DNA from: UMGS1696 sp964621755
GTDB taxonomy: Bacteria; Bacillota; Clostridia; Oscillospirales; CAG-272
Direction of reading: 5' to 3'
Length of the DNA: 64,000 nucleotides
Assembly (NCBI GenBank): GCA_964621755.1
Contig: CAZUPI010000003.1
Location: forward strand, 20,039-84,038
The notes under the pieces were generated by a model. It ran no database searches and was not told where the DNA came from. It saw only the letters and a program-made list of their open reading frames with translations. The position numbers and the translations under genes are program-made. Shown here piece after piece: positions 53,870-62,427 of this stretch (within the stretch, counting starts at the first letter, position 1; every line of letters begins with the position of its first letter).

Positions 53870-56659
53870 ATGATGAAATACAAAAACGATTGGCACCTTC
53901 TGAAAAAGGAAGAAGTTCTCTCCGCGCTGACGACGGACATGTACAAAGGTTTGTCCGACAAGGAGGCAGGACGCAGACGAAAAAAATATGGTGCCAATAC
54001 TATCTGGCGGGTGAAACGCGTGTCCGCGCTGGAGGCGGTTTGTCAGTCCCTGTTTGACGTTGCGACTCTCCTCCTCGTCATCAGCGCGGCTGCCGCAGCC
54101 TTGTTTGATAAGGACAAGGAAGCGCTCGCCGTAACTGCGATTCTCATTATCGGTGGAATTTTGCGCGCCGTCGTGTTTGTACGCGCCAGCCGCATTTTGG
54201 AAAATATGGCGGAGGGGCTCATCCCTGTGGCGTCCGTAATACGTGACGGACAGGTCAAGCTCCTCCCAGCCGGTGAAATCGTGCCGGGAGATATCATCTT
54301 TCTTGAACCGGGATGCACTGTGCCGTGCGATGGCAGAGTCCTCTCCAACGAGGATTCCGTCGTCAGCGAGAGAAACATCACGGAAAACGCCGCGCCTGTA
54401 CATAAATTTGATATGGTCATCGAGACCGAAGCGGAGAGCGGGGAAGTGCCATGCGAATATCGCTCTAACATGCTTTTTGCCGGTTCGACAGTCCTGTCCG
54501 GAACTTTGCGCATTGCTGCAACCTCATGCGGCACACGTTCCCTTATCGGTATGAAGCAGGGCGGTATTACCGTCGAGCCGTCCGATAAGCTCCCGCTCAT
54601 CGAGAAGCTCCGGGACTGGTGCAAATTCACAAGCCTCGTGATGCTCGCTTTCGTGATGATTCTCACGGTGCTGTCCCTCTTTCTCCAGCGGGGATACACC
54701 CTTCCGGACATTTTTCTCGGCACGATGGCCATGGCAGTTGCGGCGATGAGCGAGTATCTCCTTGTCATCGGCTATATCATTATCGCCGCTGCTATTCACC
54801 GCTGTGCCAGACCGTCCGCAGATGGCCCCGAATATAAAAAATTGCAGTCCTTCACTGCGATACGAAAATCCTCTGAAACGGAAAATATTGCCAAAGTCGG
54901 CAGAATTGTTTTTTGCGGAAGCTCATTCTTTGAGTCAGGGGAAGCCGAAATCTATGCGTACCGGGTAAACGGTACTTTTCACGCTCACGGTTCCCTTCCG
55001 CCGACCGATACCGCGCTTGAGGAGATGATTTCTCTCGCGCTGCCGGCATCTGCGGCGGGACGTTTCGGGATGTCTCTCTCAAACGGGAGCGTCGGACAGA
55101 TGAGCGAACGCGCGTGCACTGTGCAAACTGCCGCTGAAGTTTATTCCCACAAAGTGGGGGCGGACAAATTCGCGAATACCAACTTTGCTGTGGTCGACCA
55201 CGTGGATTCCTCAAACGTATTTGCGGCGGGACTTGACACTTCGCTCCTCATGCGCGACGGTGAAATGCAAGCCGTATCGTGCGGCGAGATTTCCGCGGTC
55301 CTTCGTTCGTGCAGCGAATACCAGACCCTAAACGGTCCCTTGCCCTTTGATGCGGAAACGCGCCGCCAAATTTTTACCGAGTGCGCGTCTCTTGAATATA
55401 TCGGCGCAAAAATTGTCGCCGTGGCGCGTACCCGTTCGGAATACGCTACCCTCAACCGGCTTGCGGTCATCACGCAGAACATGACTTTTGTCGGATTTTT
55501 TGCGATTGCAGAACAGCCGGAAAAGCATGTTGCGGAAAACATCTCCTTCATGCGCAGGAGTAGTATTGTGCCAATTCTCCTGTCATCCGATGCAGAGCGG
55601 GATCTGTACTATTGCCATGACATCGGATTGATGGGGAAGAAGACCAAAATCGTTCCTTACAGCGAGTTTGACTCGTCTGACCTCAACGGACTGACCTCAT
55701 ATGGTATGATCGTTTCGTTTCCGGATATGCCGCATGGAATTCCGGCGTCGGCAAAGGCAGGGGCTATGAGAAAAATCATGGCTGTTGAAACGGACGCGAG
55801 AACCGCGGCGGTCGGCCGCGAAATCAGTGACGCCGATGTGCTTCGGCAGGCGAACGTCGGATTTGCCGTGGCGCAGTCTGCGTATCGTCCGGTTTCCGAG
55901 CCTCTTTCGAGAGAAGCTACCGCGGTGGTTAATCCGGCGTCAAAAACGGGACACGGCGGTCTGGATGGTGTGATAAAATCACTCTGCACAGCAAATCAGG
56001 CGGTGCGCAACATCAAATCGTCCGCATTCTACCTGACGGCGGCGCAGGTGGCACGGCTTGTCGTTCTCCTTGCGGCGGTGTTGTGCGGGATTCCGCTGCT
56101 GAATGAGGTTGTCATCCTCGTGTGGGGACTGCTGTTCGACTTCGCGGCGATTCTCGTTATGGCATTCGAAACGGGGGATTCCGATGCAAAATCCCCGATA
56201 AATCGCGAGAAAGACGTCCCATCCGGCAGATTTATCCCGATAAGCATATCTAAAGCCGCCATATGCGGAGGTGCGTGGGGCGCTTCAGCGGCGCTCACCG
56301 TGATTTTGACTCGCCTTGTTGTTCCGCTTTTCGGACAGAAGTTCACTGAGCAGCAGTCTGCAGTCCTGCTTGTGGGGACTTTAATCTTTACGGGGCTGGT
56401 CACCTCGTGCGAGATTATGAAGCGGAAAAGCCTGTTTCAGAAAATGCGAATCAACTACGCTTTCTTCGGTTTCGCGCTGTGTTCGCTGATTCTCGCTCCG
56501 CTTGTCATGCTTACCGGCTTTGGCGCGTCGTGGGTCGGCGGCAAGCCTTGCGGTGGATACGCCGCTTTTTCCTTGGTATCGCCTGCGATAACGCTTGTGG
56601 TATGGGAAACAATAAAGAAATCCAAAAACAAGCAGAAAAACCAAAATATGCTAAACTGA
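53870..56659 (+). CDS. catalytically dead P-type ATPase homologue (pseudoenzyme)
   Basis: 929 residues with the full P2-type layout: cation-ATPase N-terminus (GLSDKEAGRRRKKYGANTIW, 27-46), actuator domain, TM helices, cytosolic loop and C-terminal helices. Catalytic motifs are replaced where they should stand. Actuator TGES is TENA (171-174). TM4 PEGL is SEYL (294-297). The phosphorylation loop CSDKTGTLT is CGSSFFESG (349-357), so there is no Asp. The KGA motif is AGLD. DPPR is EQPE. TGD is SSD. GDGVNDAPAL is GREISDADVL (649-658). Nearby scaffolds persist: PFDAETRRQ, IGLMGKKTKIV, ANVGFAVAQS, NQAVRNIKSS. There is no stop or frameshift in 929 codons, which argues for a kept, non-transport function. 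ATG 53870 (or 53873) is 6 bp after the Clp gene. Confidence 0.88.
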   Translation: MMKYKNDWHLLKKEEVLSALTTDMYKGLSDKEAGRRRKKYGANTIWRVKRVSALEAVCQSLFDVATLLLVISAAAAALFDKDKEALAVTAILIIGGILRAVVFVRASRILENMAEGLIPVASVIRDGQVKLLPAGEIVPGDIIFLEPGCTVPCDGRVLSNEDSVVSERNITENAAPVHKFDMVIETEAESGEVPCEYRSNMLFAGSTVLSGTLRIAATSCGTRSLIGMKQGGITVEPSDKLPLIEKLRDWCKFTSLVMLAFVMILTVLSLFLQRGYTLPDIFLGTMAMAVAAMSEYLLVIGYIIIAAAIHRCARPSADGPEYKKLQSFTAIRKSSETENIAKVGRIVFCGSSFFESGEAEIYAYRVNGTFHAHGSLPPTDTALEEMISLALPASAAGRFGMSLSNGSVGQMSERACTVQTAAEVYSHKVGADKFANTNFAVVDHVDSSNVFAAGLDTSLLMRDGEMQAVSCGEISAVLRSCSEYQTLNGPLPFDAETRRQIFTECASLEYIGAKIVAVARTRSEYATLNRLAVITQNMTFVGFFAIAEQPEKHVAENISFMRRSSIVPILLSSDAERDLYYCHDIGLMGKKTKIVPYSEFDSSDLNGLTSYGMIVSFPDMPHGIPASAKAGAMRKIMAVETDARTAAVGREISDADVLRQANVGFAVAQSAYRPVSEPLSREATAVVNPASKTGHGGLDGVIKSLCTANQAVRNIKSSAFYLTAAQVARLVVLLAAVLCGIPLLNEVVILVWGLLFDFAAILVMAFETGDSDAKSPINREKDVPSGRFIPISISKAAICGGAWGASAALTVILTRLVVPLFGQKFTEQQSAVLLVGTLIFTGLVTSCEIMKRKSLFQKMRINYAFFGFALCSLILAPLVMLTGFGASWVGGKPCGGYAAFSLVSPAITLVVWETIKKSKNKQKNQNMLN

Positions 56660-56693
56660 TATTTTTTTGCAGACGCTTCAAAATTTTTGTGGG

Positions 56694-56729
56694 ACAAAGG
56701 GGTACTTTTTCCAAAAAGTGCCCCTTTGT
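56694..56729 (+). terminator. terminator of the Clp/pseudo-ATPase operon
   Basis: ACAAAGGGGTACTTTTT-CC-AAAAAGTGCCCCTTTGT (one G-T pair), then ATGC. Long stem; member of the dispersed hairpin family. Confidence 0.75.
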
Positions 56730-56797
56730 ATGCTATGATTTTATTCCAAGTTCGTAAAAAAATCTGGCGAATAAAGCATTATTCTCGGGATGGGCTC

Positions 56798-56826
56798 TTG
56801 TAATTTGCGGCGATTTGTTATATAAT
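56798..56826 (+). promoter_or_regulatory. promoter of the Mrp/NBP35-family gene
   Basis: TTGTAA (56798-56803), a 17-bp spacer and TATAAT (56821-56826), giving a leader of about 145 nt. Confidence 0.65.
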
Positions 56827-56976
56827 ATATAAAATGTTGCATAACCGTTATGTGATATTGAAAATACGCAAAGACACTGAAACCGCTTATGTGGATATTT
56901 AATTTTATCACTGTGTATATATGAACGGAGACTGTTCTGTAGGCGTAATAGACTAAAACGAAAGGATAAACTTGTT

Positions 56977-57816
56977 ATGGCTGAAAACAACGAATGTACC
57001 CATGACTGTTCCACGTGCTCCGCTGCTTGTTCGTCGCGGAAGGGCGCTCCCACCTATGAAGCGCCGCACAAGGATTCGCACGTGAAGCATGTCATCGGCG
57101 TTGTATCCGGCAAGGGCGGCGTCGGCAAGTCCATTGTGACTTCGATGCTGGCGACCGTCATGCAAAGACGTGACTATAAATGCGCCATTCTCGATGCGGA
57201 CGTGACCGGTCCTTCCATCCCGAAGGCGTTCGGAACGAAAGGTGATATTCTGTCCTCCGGCGATGTGCTCATCCCGCTTGCAACAAAGACTGGTATCAAG
57301 ATGATTTCGGTCAACTTGCTTCTGGAGGAAGAGACCCGTCCTGTCGTCTGGAGAGGACCCGTTATTGCGGGTACAGTAAAGCAGTTCTGGACCGACGTTA
57401 TCTGGGGCGATGTAGACTATATGTTCATCGACATGCCTCCGGGAACGGGCGACGTTCCGCTGACCGTATTCCAGTCGATTAAACTGGACGGTATTGTTAT
57501 TGTGACGACTCCGCAGGACCTTGTGTCTATGATCGTGGGCAAAGCGGTAAATATGGCGTCTCTCATGAACATTCCGGTCATCGGATTGGTAGAGAACATG
57601 TCATATGTAAAGTGCCCCGACTGCGGCCGCGAAATCAACGTCTTCGGCAAATCGAAAGCCGAAGAGGTCTGCCAGACCTACAACATTCCCCTCATCGCTC
57701 GTATGCCTATCGATGAAAAGCTCTCATCCCTCATCGACCATGGTATAATCGAGCTCATGGAAAACGACTACCTCGAAAAAGCCGCCGATGCGGTGGTGAA
57801 GTTCTGCGAGGGGTGA
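56977..57816 (+). CDS. Mrp/NBP35-family Fe-S carrier ATPase
   Basis: 279 residues. Cys-rich N-terminus (CTHDCSTCSAACSSRKG, four Cys in the NBP35 style), deviant Walker A VSGKGGVGKSIVTSML (about 44-59), switch ILDADVTGPSIPKAFG, MFIDMPPGTGDVPLTV, and the C-terminal CxxC in KCPDCGREINVFG that binds a bridging [4Fe-4S] cluster in dimers. It moves Fe-S clusters to target enzymes. Its place directly before the hydrogenase operon suggests a role with these Fe-S-rich proteins, by position only. Confidence 0.93.
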   Translation: MAENNECTHDCSTCSAACSSRKGAPTYEAPHKDSHVKHVIGVVSGKGGVGKSIVTSMLATVMQRRDYKCAILDADVTGPSIPKAFGTKGDILSSGDVLIPLATKTGIKMISVNLLLEEETRPVVWRGPVIAGTVKQFWTDVIWGDVDYMFIDMPPGTGDVPLTVFQSIKLDGIVIVTTPQDLVSMIVGKAVNMASLMNIPVIGLVENMSYVKCPDCGREINVFGKSKAEEVCQTYNIPLIARMPIDEKLSSLIDHGIIELMENDYLEKAADAVVKFCEG

Positions 57817-57835
57817 CGGGCTTTGTTCACCCCAC

Positions 57836-57868
57836 TTCGGGGTACCTTTTGAGAAAAGGTACCCCGAA
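57836..57868 (+). terminator. hairpin between the Mrp gene and the hydrogenase operon
   Basis: TTCGGGGTACCTTTT-GAG-AAAAGGTACCCCGAA, a 15-bp perfect stem. No T-run directly follows, so it may be an attenuator or an RNA-end structure rather than a classical terminator. Confidence 0.6.
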
Positions 57869-57936
57869 GAACCCCGGCAAACTTTTTTGAACCTTTTTTG
57901 AAAAATAATACTTACTCTTAGGAGGACATAAGCTAT

Positions 57937-58428
57937 ATGAAAAAAGCAATGACATCCGTTCCGTTCAAAGGTACTGCGGAACAGCTTGAGGCCCTTGATG
58001 CGGTTATCGCGGCTCATAAGGGCGAAAAGGGTGCGCTCATGCCTATACTTCAGAAGGCGCAGGACATTTACGGATATCTCCCAGAGGAGGTTCAGCGTCA
58101 TATCGCTGCGGCGCTCGACGTGCCTTATTCAGAGGTGTTCGGCGTAGTTACCTTCTACTCTCAGTTCCTTCTCAATCCGAAGGGTCAGCATCCGATATCT
58201 GTATGTCTCGGCACGGCTTGCTATGTAAAGGGCTCCGGTCTCATTATGGAAAAGCTTGAGTCTCTTCTCGGGATTCAGAGCGGCAATATTACCTCTGACC
58301 TCAGATTCAGCCTTGATGCTACCAGATGTATCGGCGCGTGCGGCCTTGCTCCTGTTCTCACTGTCGGCGAGGACGTTTACGGACGTCTTGAACCCAGCAT
58401 GCTTGAAGGCATCCTCGCAAAATATTAA
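57937..58428 (+). CDS. hydC: NuoE-like [2Fe-2S] subunit of NADH-linked hydrogenase (HydC)
   Basis: 163 residues. Helical N-terminus (LMPILQKAQDIYGYLPEEVQ) and thioredoxin-like [2Fe-2S] domain with four Cys in CLGTACYVKGS and CIGACGLAPVLTVG, as in NuoE/HydC. In HydABC bifurcating hydrogenases this subunit relays electrons. GGAGG is 11 bp upstream. It is the first gene of a cluster ending in hydB at the window edge. Confidence 0.92.
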   Translation: MKKAMTSVPFKGTAEQLEALDAVIAAHKGEKGALMPILQKAQDIYGYLPEEVQRHIAAALDVPYSEVFGVVTFYSQFLLNPKGQHPISVCLGTACYVKGSGLIMEKLESLLGIQSGNITSDLRFSLDATRCIGACGLAPVLTVGEDVYGRLEPSMLEGILAKY

Positions 58429-58513
58429 GTGATTTGAAATTGTGTGAGGGGGATTCGCATCCGTCGACAGGTCCCCTGAACGATATCGCCGTTGTGGCAG
58501 AATGGGGAGTTTT

Positions 58514-58873
58514 ATGAAAATCAGTGAAATTAAGAATCTCCTCGGTGCGGAAGTGCTGTGCGGGGAAGAATATCTGGAGCACGAAGTTTCCTCTGCGTGC
58601 TGCAGTGATATGATGAGTGACGTGCTCGCCTATGTCAAGGACCAAGGAGTCCTGTTGACGGGCCTTGTAAATCCGCAGGTCATTCGTACCGCTAATATGA
58701 TGGACATGATTTGTATCGTGTTTGTCAGAAACAAGGCTCCGAGTGAGAGTATGCTCGACTTGGCAAAGGAATTCGGCATCGTTGTGATGCAGTCGTCTCT
58801 GCGTGCATTTGAGGCGTGTGGACTTCTTTACGTGGGTGGTCTCAGCGGAAAACCGGGGGATTGTCATGTCTGA
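58514..58873 (+). CDS. DRTGG-domain protein (hydrogenase operon)
   Basis: 119 residues. The pattern EVLCGEEYLEHEVSSACCSD MMSDVLAYVK, then LLTGLVNPQVIRTANMMDMI, matches the stand-alone DRTGG domain found in hydrogenase gene clusters of Clostridia. Function unproven; thought to bind a nucleotide or sense redox. Start ATG 58514 after GGGGAG; it overlaps the next gene. Confidence 0.82.
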   Translation: MKISEIKNLLGAEVLCGEEYLEHEVSSACCSDMMSDVLAYVKDQGVLLTGLVNPQVIRTANMMDMICIVFVRNKAPSESMLDLAKEFGIVVMQSSLRAFEACGLLYVGGLSGKPGDCHV

Positions 58874-59291
58874 AAACCTGAATTTCCACTTTAACGTGGA
58901 CGGCGAAAACTTTTCATCTGCGGGCGAAGCGTCCGTGATGGTGAAAAAAAAGCTGCGCCAGCTTGGTTTCTCTCCCGACATCATACGCCGCGTCTCTATT
59001 GCAATGTACGAGGGCGAGATTAATATGGTTATCCACGCAAACGGCGGCGCCGCCGACGTCACAATCGACGACGAGTATATTACAATCGTGTTGAAAGACC
59101 AGGGACCCGGTATCCCTGACGTGAACCTCGCGATGCAGGAGGGCTATTCCACAGCACGAGAAAGCATCAGAGCGCTCGGGTTCGGCGCCGGTATGGGCCT
59201 ACCCAATATGAAAAAGTATACCGATTATATGAAGATCGATACCGCCATCGGAGTGGGTACGACTATCACCATGAAGGTGGCTCTTACCTGA
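58866..59291 (+). CDS. GHKL (RsbW-like) ATP-binding protein
   Basis: 141 residues with the anti-sigma/kinase-like ATPase fold: N box SIAMYEGEINMVIHANGG, G1 box VLKDQGPGIPDVNLAM, and GFGAGMGLPNMKKYTDYMKI. It lacks a His phosphorylation domain, so it resembles RsbW/SpoIIAB switch kinases. ATG 58866 overlaps the preceding stop; GGGGGA serves as the ribosome binding site. Probably part of the sensory branch of the operon. Confidence 0.88.
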   Translation: MSENLNFHFNVDGENFSSAGEASVMVKKKLRQLGFSPDIIRRVSIAMYEGEINMVIHANGGAADVTIDDEYITIVLKDQGPGIPDVNLAMQEGYSTARESIRALGFGAGMGLPNMKKYTDYMKIDTAIGVGTTITMKVALT

Positions 59292-59327
59292 CGACGTATT
59301 CCACACGATTCTTGGCACGGAGGACTT

Positions 59328-60686
59328 ATGAAGGATTACAAGCATTCGGTTTCGCTCGATGTCAGCAAATGCAAGGGCTGTACCACCTGCCTGAAGCGTT
59401 GTCCGACTGAGGCAATACGGATACGTGACGGACGTGCTGTAATATTTTCCGCTCGCTGCATCGACTGCGGCGAGTGCATCAAAGTCTGTCCGTATAAAGC
59501 AAAAAAGGCAACACATGACCCTTTGTCGTGTATTCACAACTATAAGTACGCGGTCGCGCTCCCCGCGCCGTCTCTGTATGGTCAGTTCGACAACATGGAA
59601 AATATCGGCTACATTATCCGCGGACTCCATGATATGGGCTTCGCCGATGTGTTTGAGGTAGCTTGTGCTGCCGAGTTGGTATCCGCTTACACCAGACTGT
59701 ACATAAGACGAAAAGACATTAAAAAGCCGGTCATCAGTTCCGCCTGCCCCGCCATCACGCGCATCATCAGCATGAATTATCCCATGCTCTGTGAGAACAT
59801 CATGCCGATTCTGCCGCCGGTCGATATTGCCGCGTATCTTGCGCGTCAGAAGGCGAAACGGGAACATCCGGAGCTTACCGACGAGGATATCGGGATCATC
59901 TTTATCTCCCCGTGTCCTGCCAAAGTGAGCTACGTGAAGAACGATTTTGCCGGCGAGCGAAACTACATTGACGCAACTCTTTCTGTGCGCGATGTGTATT
60001 TTGAACTGCTCGATAAAATGAAGCGGCGTCATGACGAACCGTATGAGACCACTGAGTCCGGTATGGTCGGAATCGGTTGGGCGACTACGGGCGGCGAGTC
60101 AACCGCGATTTTCAACGAGCGTTACCTTGCGGCATCCGGTATCGAGGACTGCATCCGCGTCCTTGACCAAATTGACAATGAGGATATCAGCAACCTTGAC
60201 TTTGTGGAACTCAACGCCTGTTCCGGCGGATGCGTCGGAGGCGCTATGACGGTCGCAAATCCCTATATCGCGCAGGCGAGACTGCAAATTCTCAAGAGAT
60301 ATCTTCCCGTATCGCCGAACAGACCGGTCAGCGAACGGATACCGGACGAATTTTATAACGAAAACGAAGTGGAGTATAACCCCTATAACCTTCTCTCGGA
60401 CGACAGACAGACCGCCCTTCGCATGATGAACGACATCGAAGCGATTATGGAGGGACTTCCAAAACTCGACTGCGGTTCCTGCGGCGCACCGACCTGTATG
60501 GCGTTTGCGGAGGACATTGTAAAGGGAGAAACCACCGCGGATGAATGCACTGTTATCATGCGTATGCTGTTCCACGAATATTTGAAGCAGCATACGGAAA
60601 AAGACAAACAACAGGAAATACTCAGAGAAATCAACGCGATAAAAGCCAGCAAAATCAAAAATCAGACGGATGAAAGTGAGGAATAG
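59328..60686 (+). CDS. HydS-like putative sensory [FeFe]-hydrogenase homologue
   Basis: 452 residues. Two [4Fe-4S] motifs (CKGCTTCLKRCP, CIDCGECIKVCP, about 15-58), then an H-cluster-like domain with altered signatures: ISSACPAI for TSCCPxW, SPCPAKVSY for MPCxxKxxE, NACSGGCVGGAM for ExxxCxxGCxxGGG. The cluster-binding Cys are kept but nearby catalytic Cys and acidic residues are not. A Fes-type [4Fe-4S] domain follows (LDCGSCGAPTCMAFAEDIV, about 380-410). Such proteins form the putative sensory hydrogenases of groups C and D. Location between regulatory genes fits a hydrogen-sensing role. Confidence 0.85.
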   Translation: MKDYKHSVSLDVSKCKGCTTCLKRCPTEAIRIRDGRAVIFSARCIDCGECIKVCPYKAKKATHDPLSCIHNYKYAVALPAPSLYGQFDNMENIGYIIRGLHDMGFADVFEVACAAELVSAYTRLYIRRKDIKKPVISSACPAITRIISMNYPMLCENIMPILPPVDIAAYLARQKAKREHPELTDEDIGIIFISPCPAKVSYVKNDFAGERNYIDATLSVRDVYFELLDKMKRRHDEPYETTESGMVGIGWATTGGESTAIFNERYLAASGIEDCIRVLDQIDNEDISNLDFVELNACSGGCVGGAMTVANPYIAQARLQILKRYLPVSPNRPVSERIPDEFYNENEVEYNPYNLLSDDRQTALRMMNDIEAIMEGLPKLDCGSCGAPTCMAFAEDIVKGETTADECTVIMRMLFHEYLKQHTEKDKQQEILREINAIKASKIKNQTDESEE

Positions 60687-60689
60687 ACC

Positions 60690-61016
60690 ATGAAGCTGTC
60701 CGAGCTGTGTGAAAAACTGTCCCTTCAAGTTGTCTCCGGCGGTACGGAGGCGGAGTTCGATGGGGTATATGCGGGAGACTTGCTGAGCCGTGCCATGAGC
60801 CATGTCGAAGCGGATAGCCTGTGGATAACCATTATGTCGAACACCAACGTTATCGCTGTGGCAAGTCTGACAGAGGCTGCTGCCGTGATTCTCGCGGAGG
60901 GAGTCGAGCTGATTCCCGAGGCGCTTGAGGCGGCGCATGACAAGGGAATTACCGTTCTTTCTTCCGATTTGACCGTATACGAACTGTGCGTGAAAATTCA
61001 CGCGTGCGTGTCATGA
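60690..61016 (+). CDS. second DRTGG-domain protein
   Basis: 108 residues: KLSELCEKLSLQVVSGGTEA, VYAGDLLSRAMSHVEADSLW, then VASLTEAAAVILAEGVELI. A paralogue of the 58514 gene with the same fold pattern. Starts 3 bp after the HydS-like gene; its stop overlaps the next start (ATGA). Confidence 0.82.
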   Translation: MKLSELCEKLSLQVVSGGTEAEFDGVYAGDLLSRAMSHVEADSLWITIMSNTNVIAVASLTEAAAVILAEGVELIPEALEAAHDKGITVLSSDLTVYELCVKIHACVS

Positions 61017-61771
61017 CGGACTATTTCTGCGACCTCCACATCCACTCCTGCCTCTCCCCTTGCGGAGACGATGAGATGACCCCCGCTAATATCGCGGGAA
61101 TGGCGTCCCTCAACGGACTGCAAATCGTCGCGCTGACAGACCACAATTCTTCCAAAAATTGTCCGGCGTTCTTTGCACAGGCAAAGAAAAACGGTCTCAT
61201 CCCGATTCCGGGGATGGAGCTGACGACCGGGGAAGATATCCACGTTGTGTGCTTGTTCCGGACGCTGGAGGATGCGATGGAATTTGACCGCATAGTGGAA
61301 GAGCATCGGGTGAAGATTCCGAACGAGGCCGACATTTTCGGGCACCAGTACATCATGGACGAGAACGACGAGATTGCAGGGGAGGAACAATACCTCCTTC
61401 TCAACGCAACCGACTTGTTCCTCGAGGACGCCTATGCGCTTGTCTCCAAGCTGGACGGCGCGTGCTATCCGGCTCACATCGACCGCACTGCAAACGGCGT
61501 AATTGCAATGCTCGGCACGTTCCCGGAGGAACCGCACTTCACGGCATATGAGCTGAATGATGCGGAGTCTGAAGCGGAATATCGCGAAAAATATCCGATA
61601 ATCAACGGCCTCATCAAAACGGTCTCCTCAGACGCTCACTATCTGTGGGACATTGCGGAAGCCGGGTTCAAAATCCCGCTGGACGATGAACCGTACTCGT
61701 CGGCGCTGGTGCGGAACCGTCTGATAGATTATCTGTCAGGCACAAATCTGAGTATTAAAAAATTAACTTAA
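61013..61771 (+). CDS. PHP-domain metal-dependent phosphoesterase
   Basis: 252 residues. PHP motifs: DLHIHSCLSPCGDDEMTP (motif I), ALTDHNSSKNCPAFF (II), PIPGMELTTGEDIHVV (III) and TVSSDAHYLWDIAEAG (IV), giving the His/Asp/Glu trinuclear metal site. The substrate is unknown. It starts by ATGA overlap with the DRTGG gene. PHP proteins occur regularly at this position of Clostridia hydrogenase clusters. Confidence 0.9.
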   Translation: MTDYFCDLHIHSCLSPCGDDEMTPANIAGMASLNGLQIVALTDHNSSKNCPAFFAQAKKNGLIPIPGMELTTGEDIHVVCLFRTLEDAMEFDRIVEEHRVKIPNEADIFGHQYIMDENDEIAGEEQYLLLNATDLFLEDAYALVSKLDGACYPAHIDRTANGVIAMLGTFPEEPHFTAYELNDAESEAEYREKYPIINGLIKTVSSDAHYLWDIAEAGFKIPLDDEPYSSALVRNRLIDYLSGTNLSIKKLT

Positions 61772-61797
61772 CTTACAGCGCGGGGAGGTGCTGCGGA

Positions 61798-62358
61798 TTG
61801 GACGAGTTGTCGCTCTATATACTTGATATAACCATGAATTCCGTACGCGCGGGCGCTACCGAGATATCGATAACGCTCAACGAAGATGAGGAATGGCTCA
61901 TATTTACCGTATCTGATAACGGCTGCGGCATGACGGAAGAGCAGGTGAAACGCCTTGACGACCCGTTCTTCACCACACGCACTACCCGAAAGGTCGGGCT
62001 GGGCATTCCGTTTTTAAAAATGCTCGCAGAGATGACTGGCGGCTCCGTGAAAGTCACATCTGTATCGGAAAAAGTCAGCGAAAACCACGGAACTACCACC
62101 GAAGCAAAATTCGGCAAAAACCACATTGATTTTATCCCGATGGGCGATATTGTGGAAACGTTAAAAACTCTCATCCAAGGCTCGCCGGATATCAACTTCA
62201 TCTTTACACACACCATGCCGGGCGGGGAAGTCCGCCTATCGTGCAGCGAACTGAAGGAAATCCTCGGCGAAGACATCTCTCTCTCAGAACCCGAAATTCT
62301 CGTGTGGATCGGCGAGTTCCTGCACGAGCAGTACGCTGAAATAAAAAACAACGAATAA
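61798..62358 (+). CDS. GHKL sensor-kinase-like ATPase
   Basis: 186 residues, TTG start 9 bp after GGAGG. N box LDITMNSVRAGATEIS, G1 box TVSDNGCGMTEEQVKRLDDP, F box FFTTRTTRKVGLGIPFLKML. There is no visible sensor or His-phosphotransfer domain, so it is the catalytic half of a histidine kinase or an independent regulator. It lies just before the electron-carrier genes of the operon. Confidence 0.88.
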   Translation: MDELSLYILDITMNSVRAGATEISITLNEDEEWLIFTVSDNGCGMTEEQVKRLDDPFFTTRTTRKVGLGIPFLKMLAEMTGGSVKVTSVSEKVSENHGTTTEAKFGKNHIDFIPMGDIVETLKTLIQGSPDINFIFTHTMPGGEVRLSCSELKEILGEDISLSEPEILVWIGEFLHEQYAEIKNNE

Positions 62359-62427
62359 TAACCCACTCCATGGGGACAGCGTCCCCAAATAAATCAGTTC
62401 ATTTTAATAAACGAAAGGATAAATACC

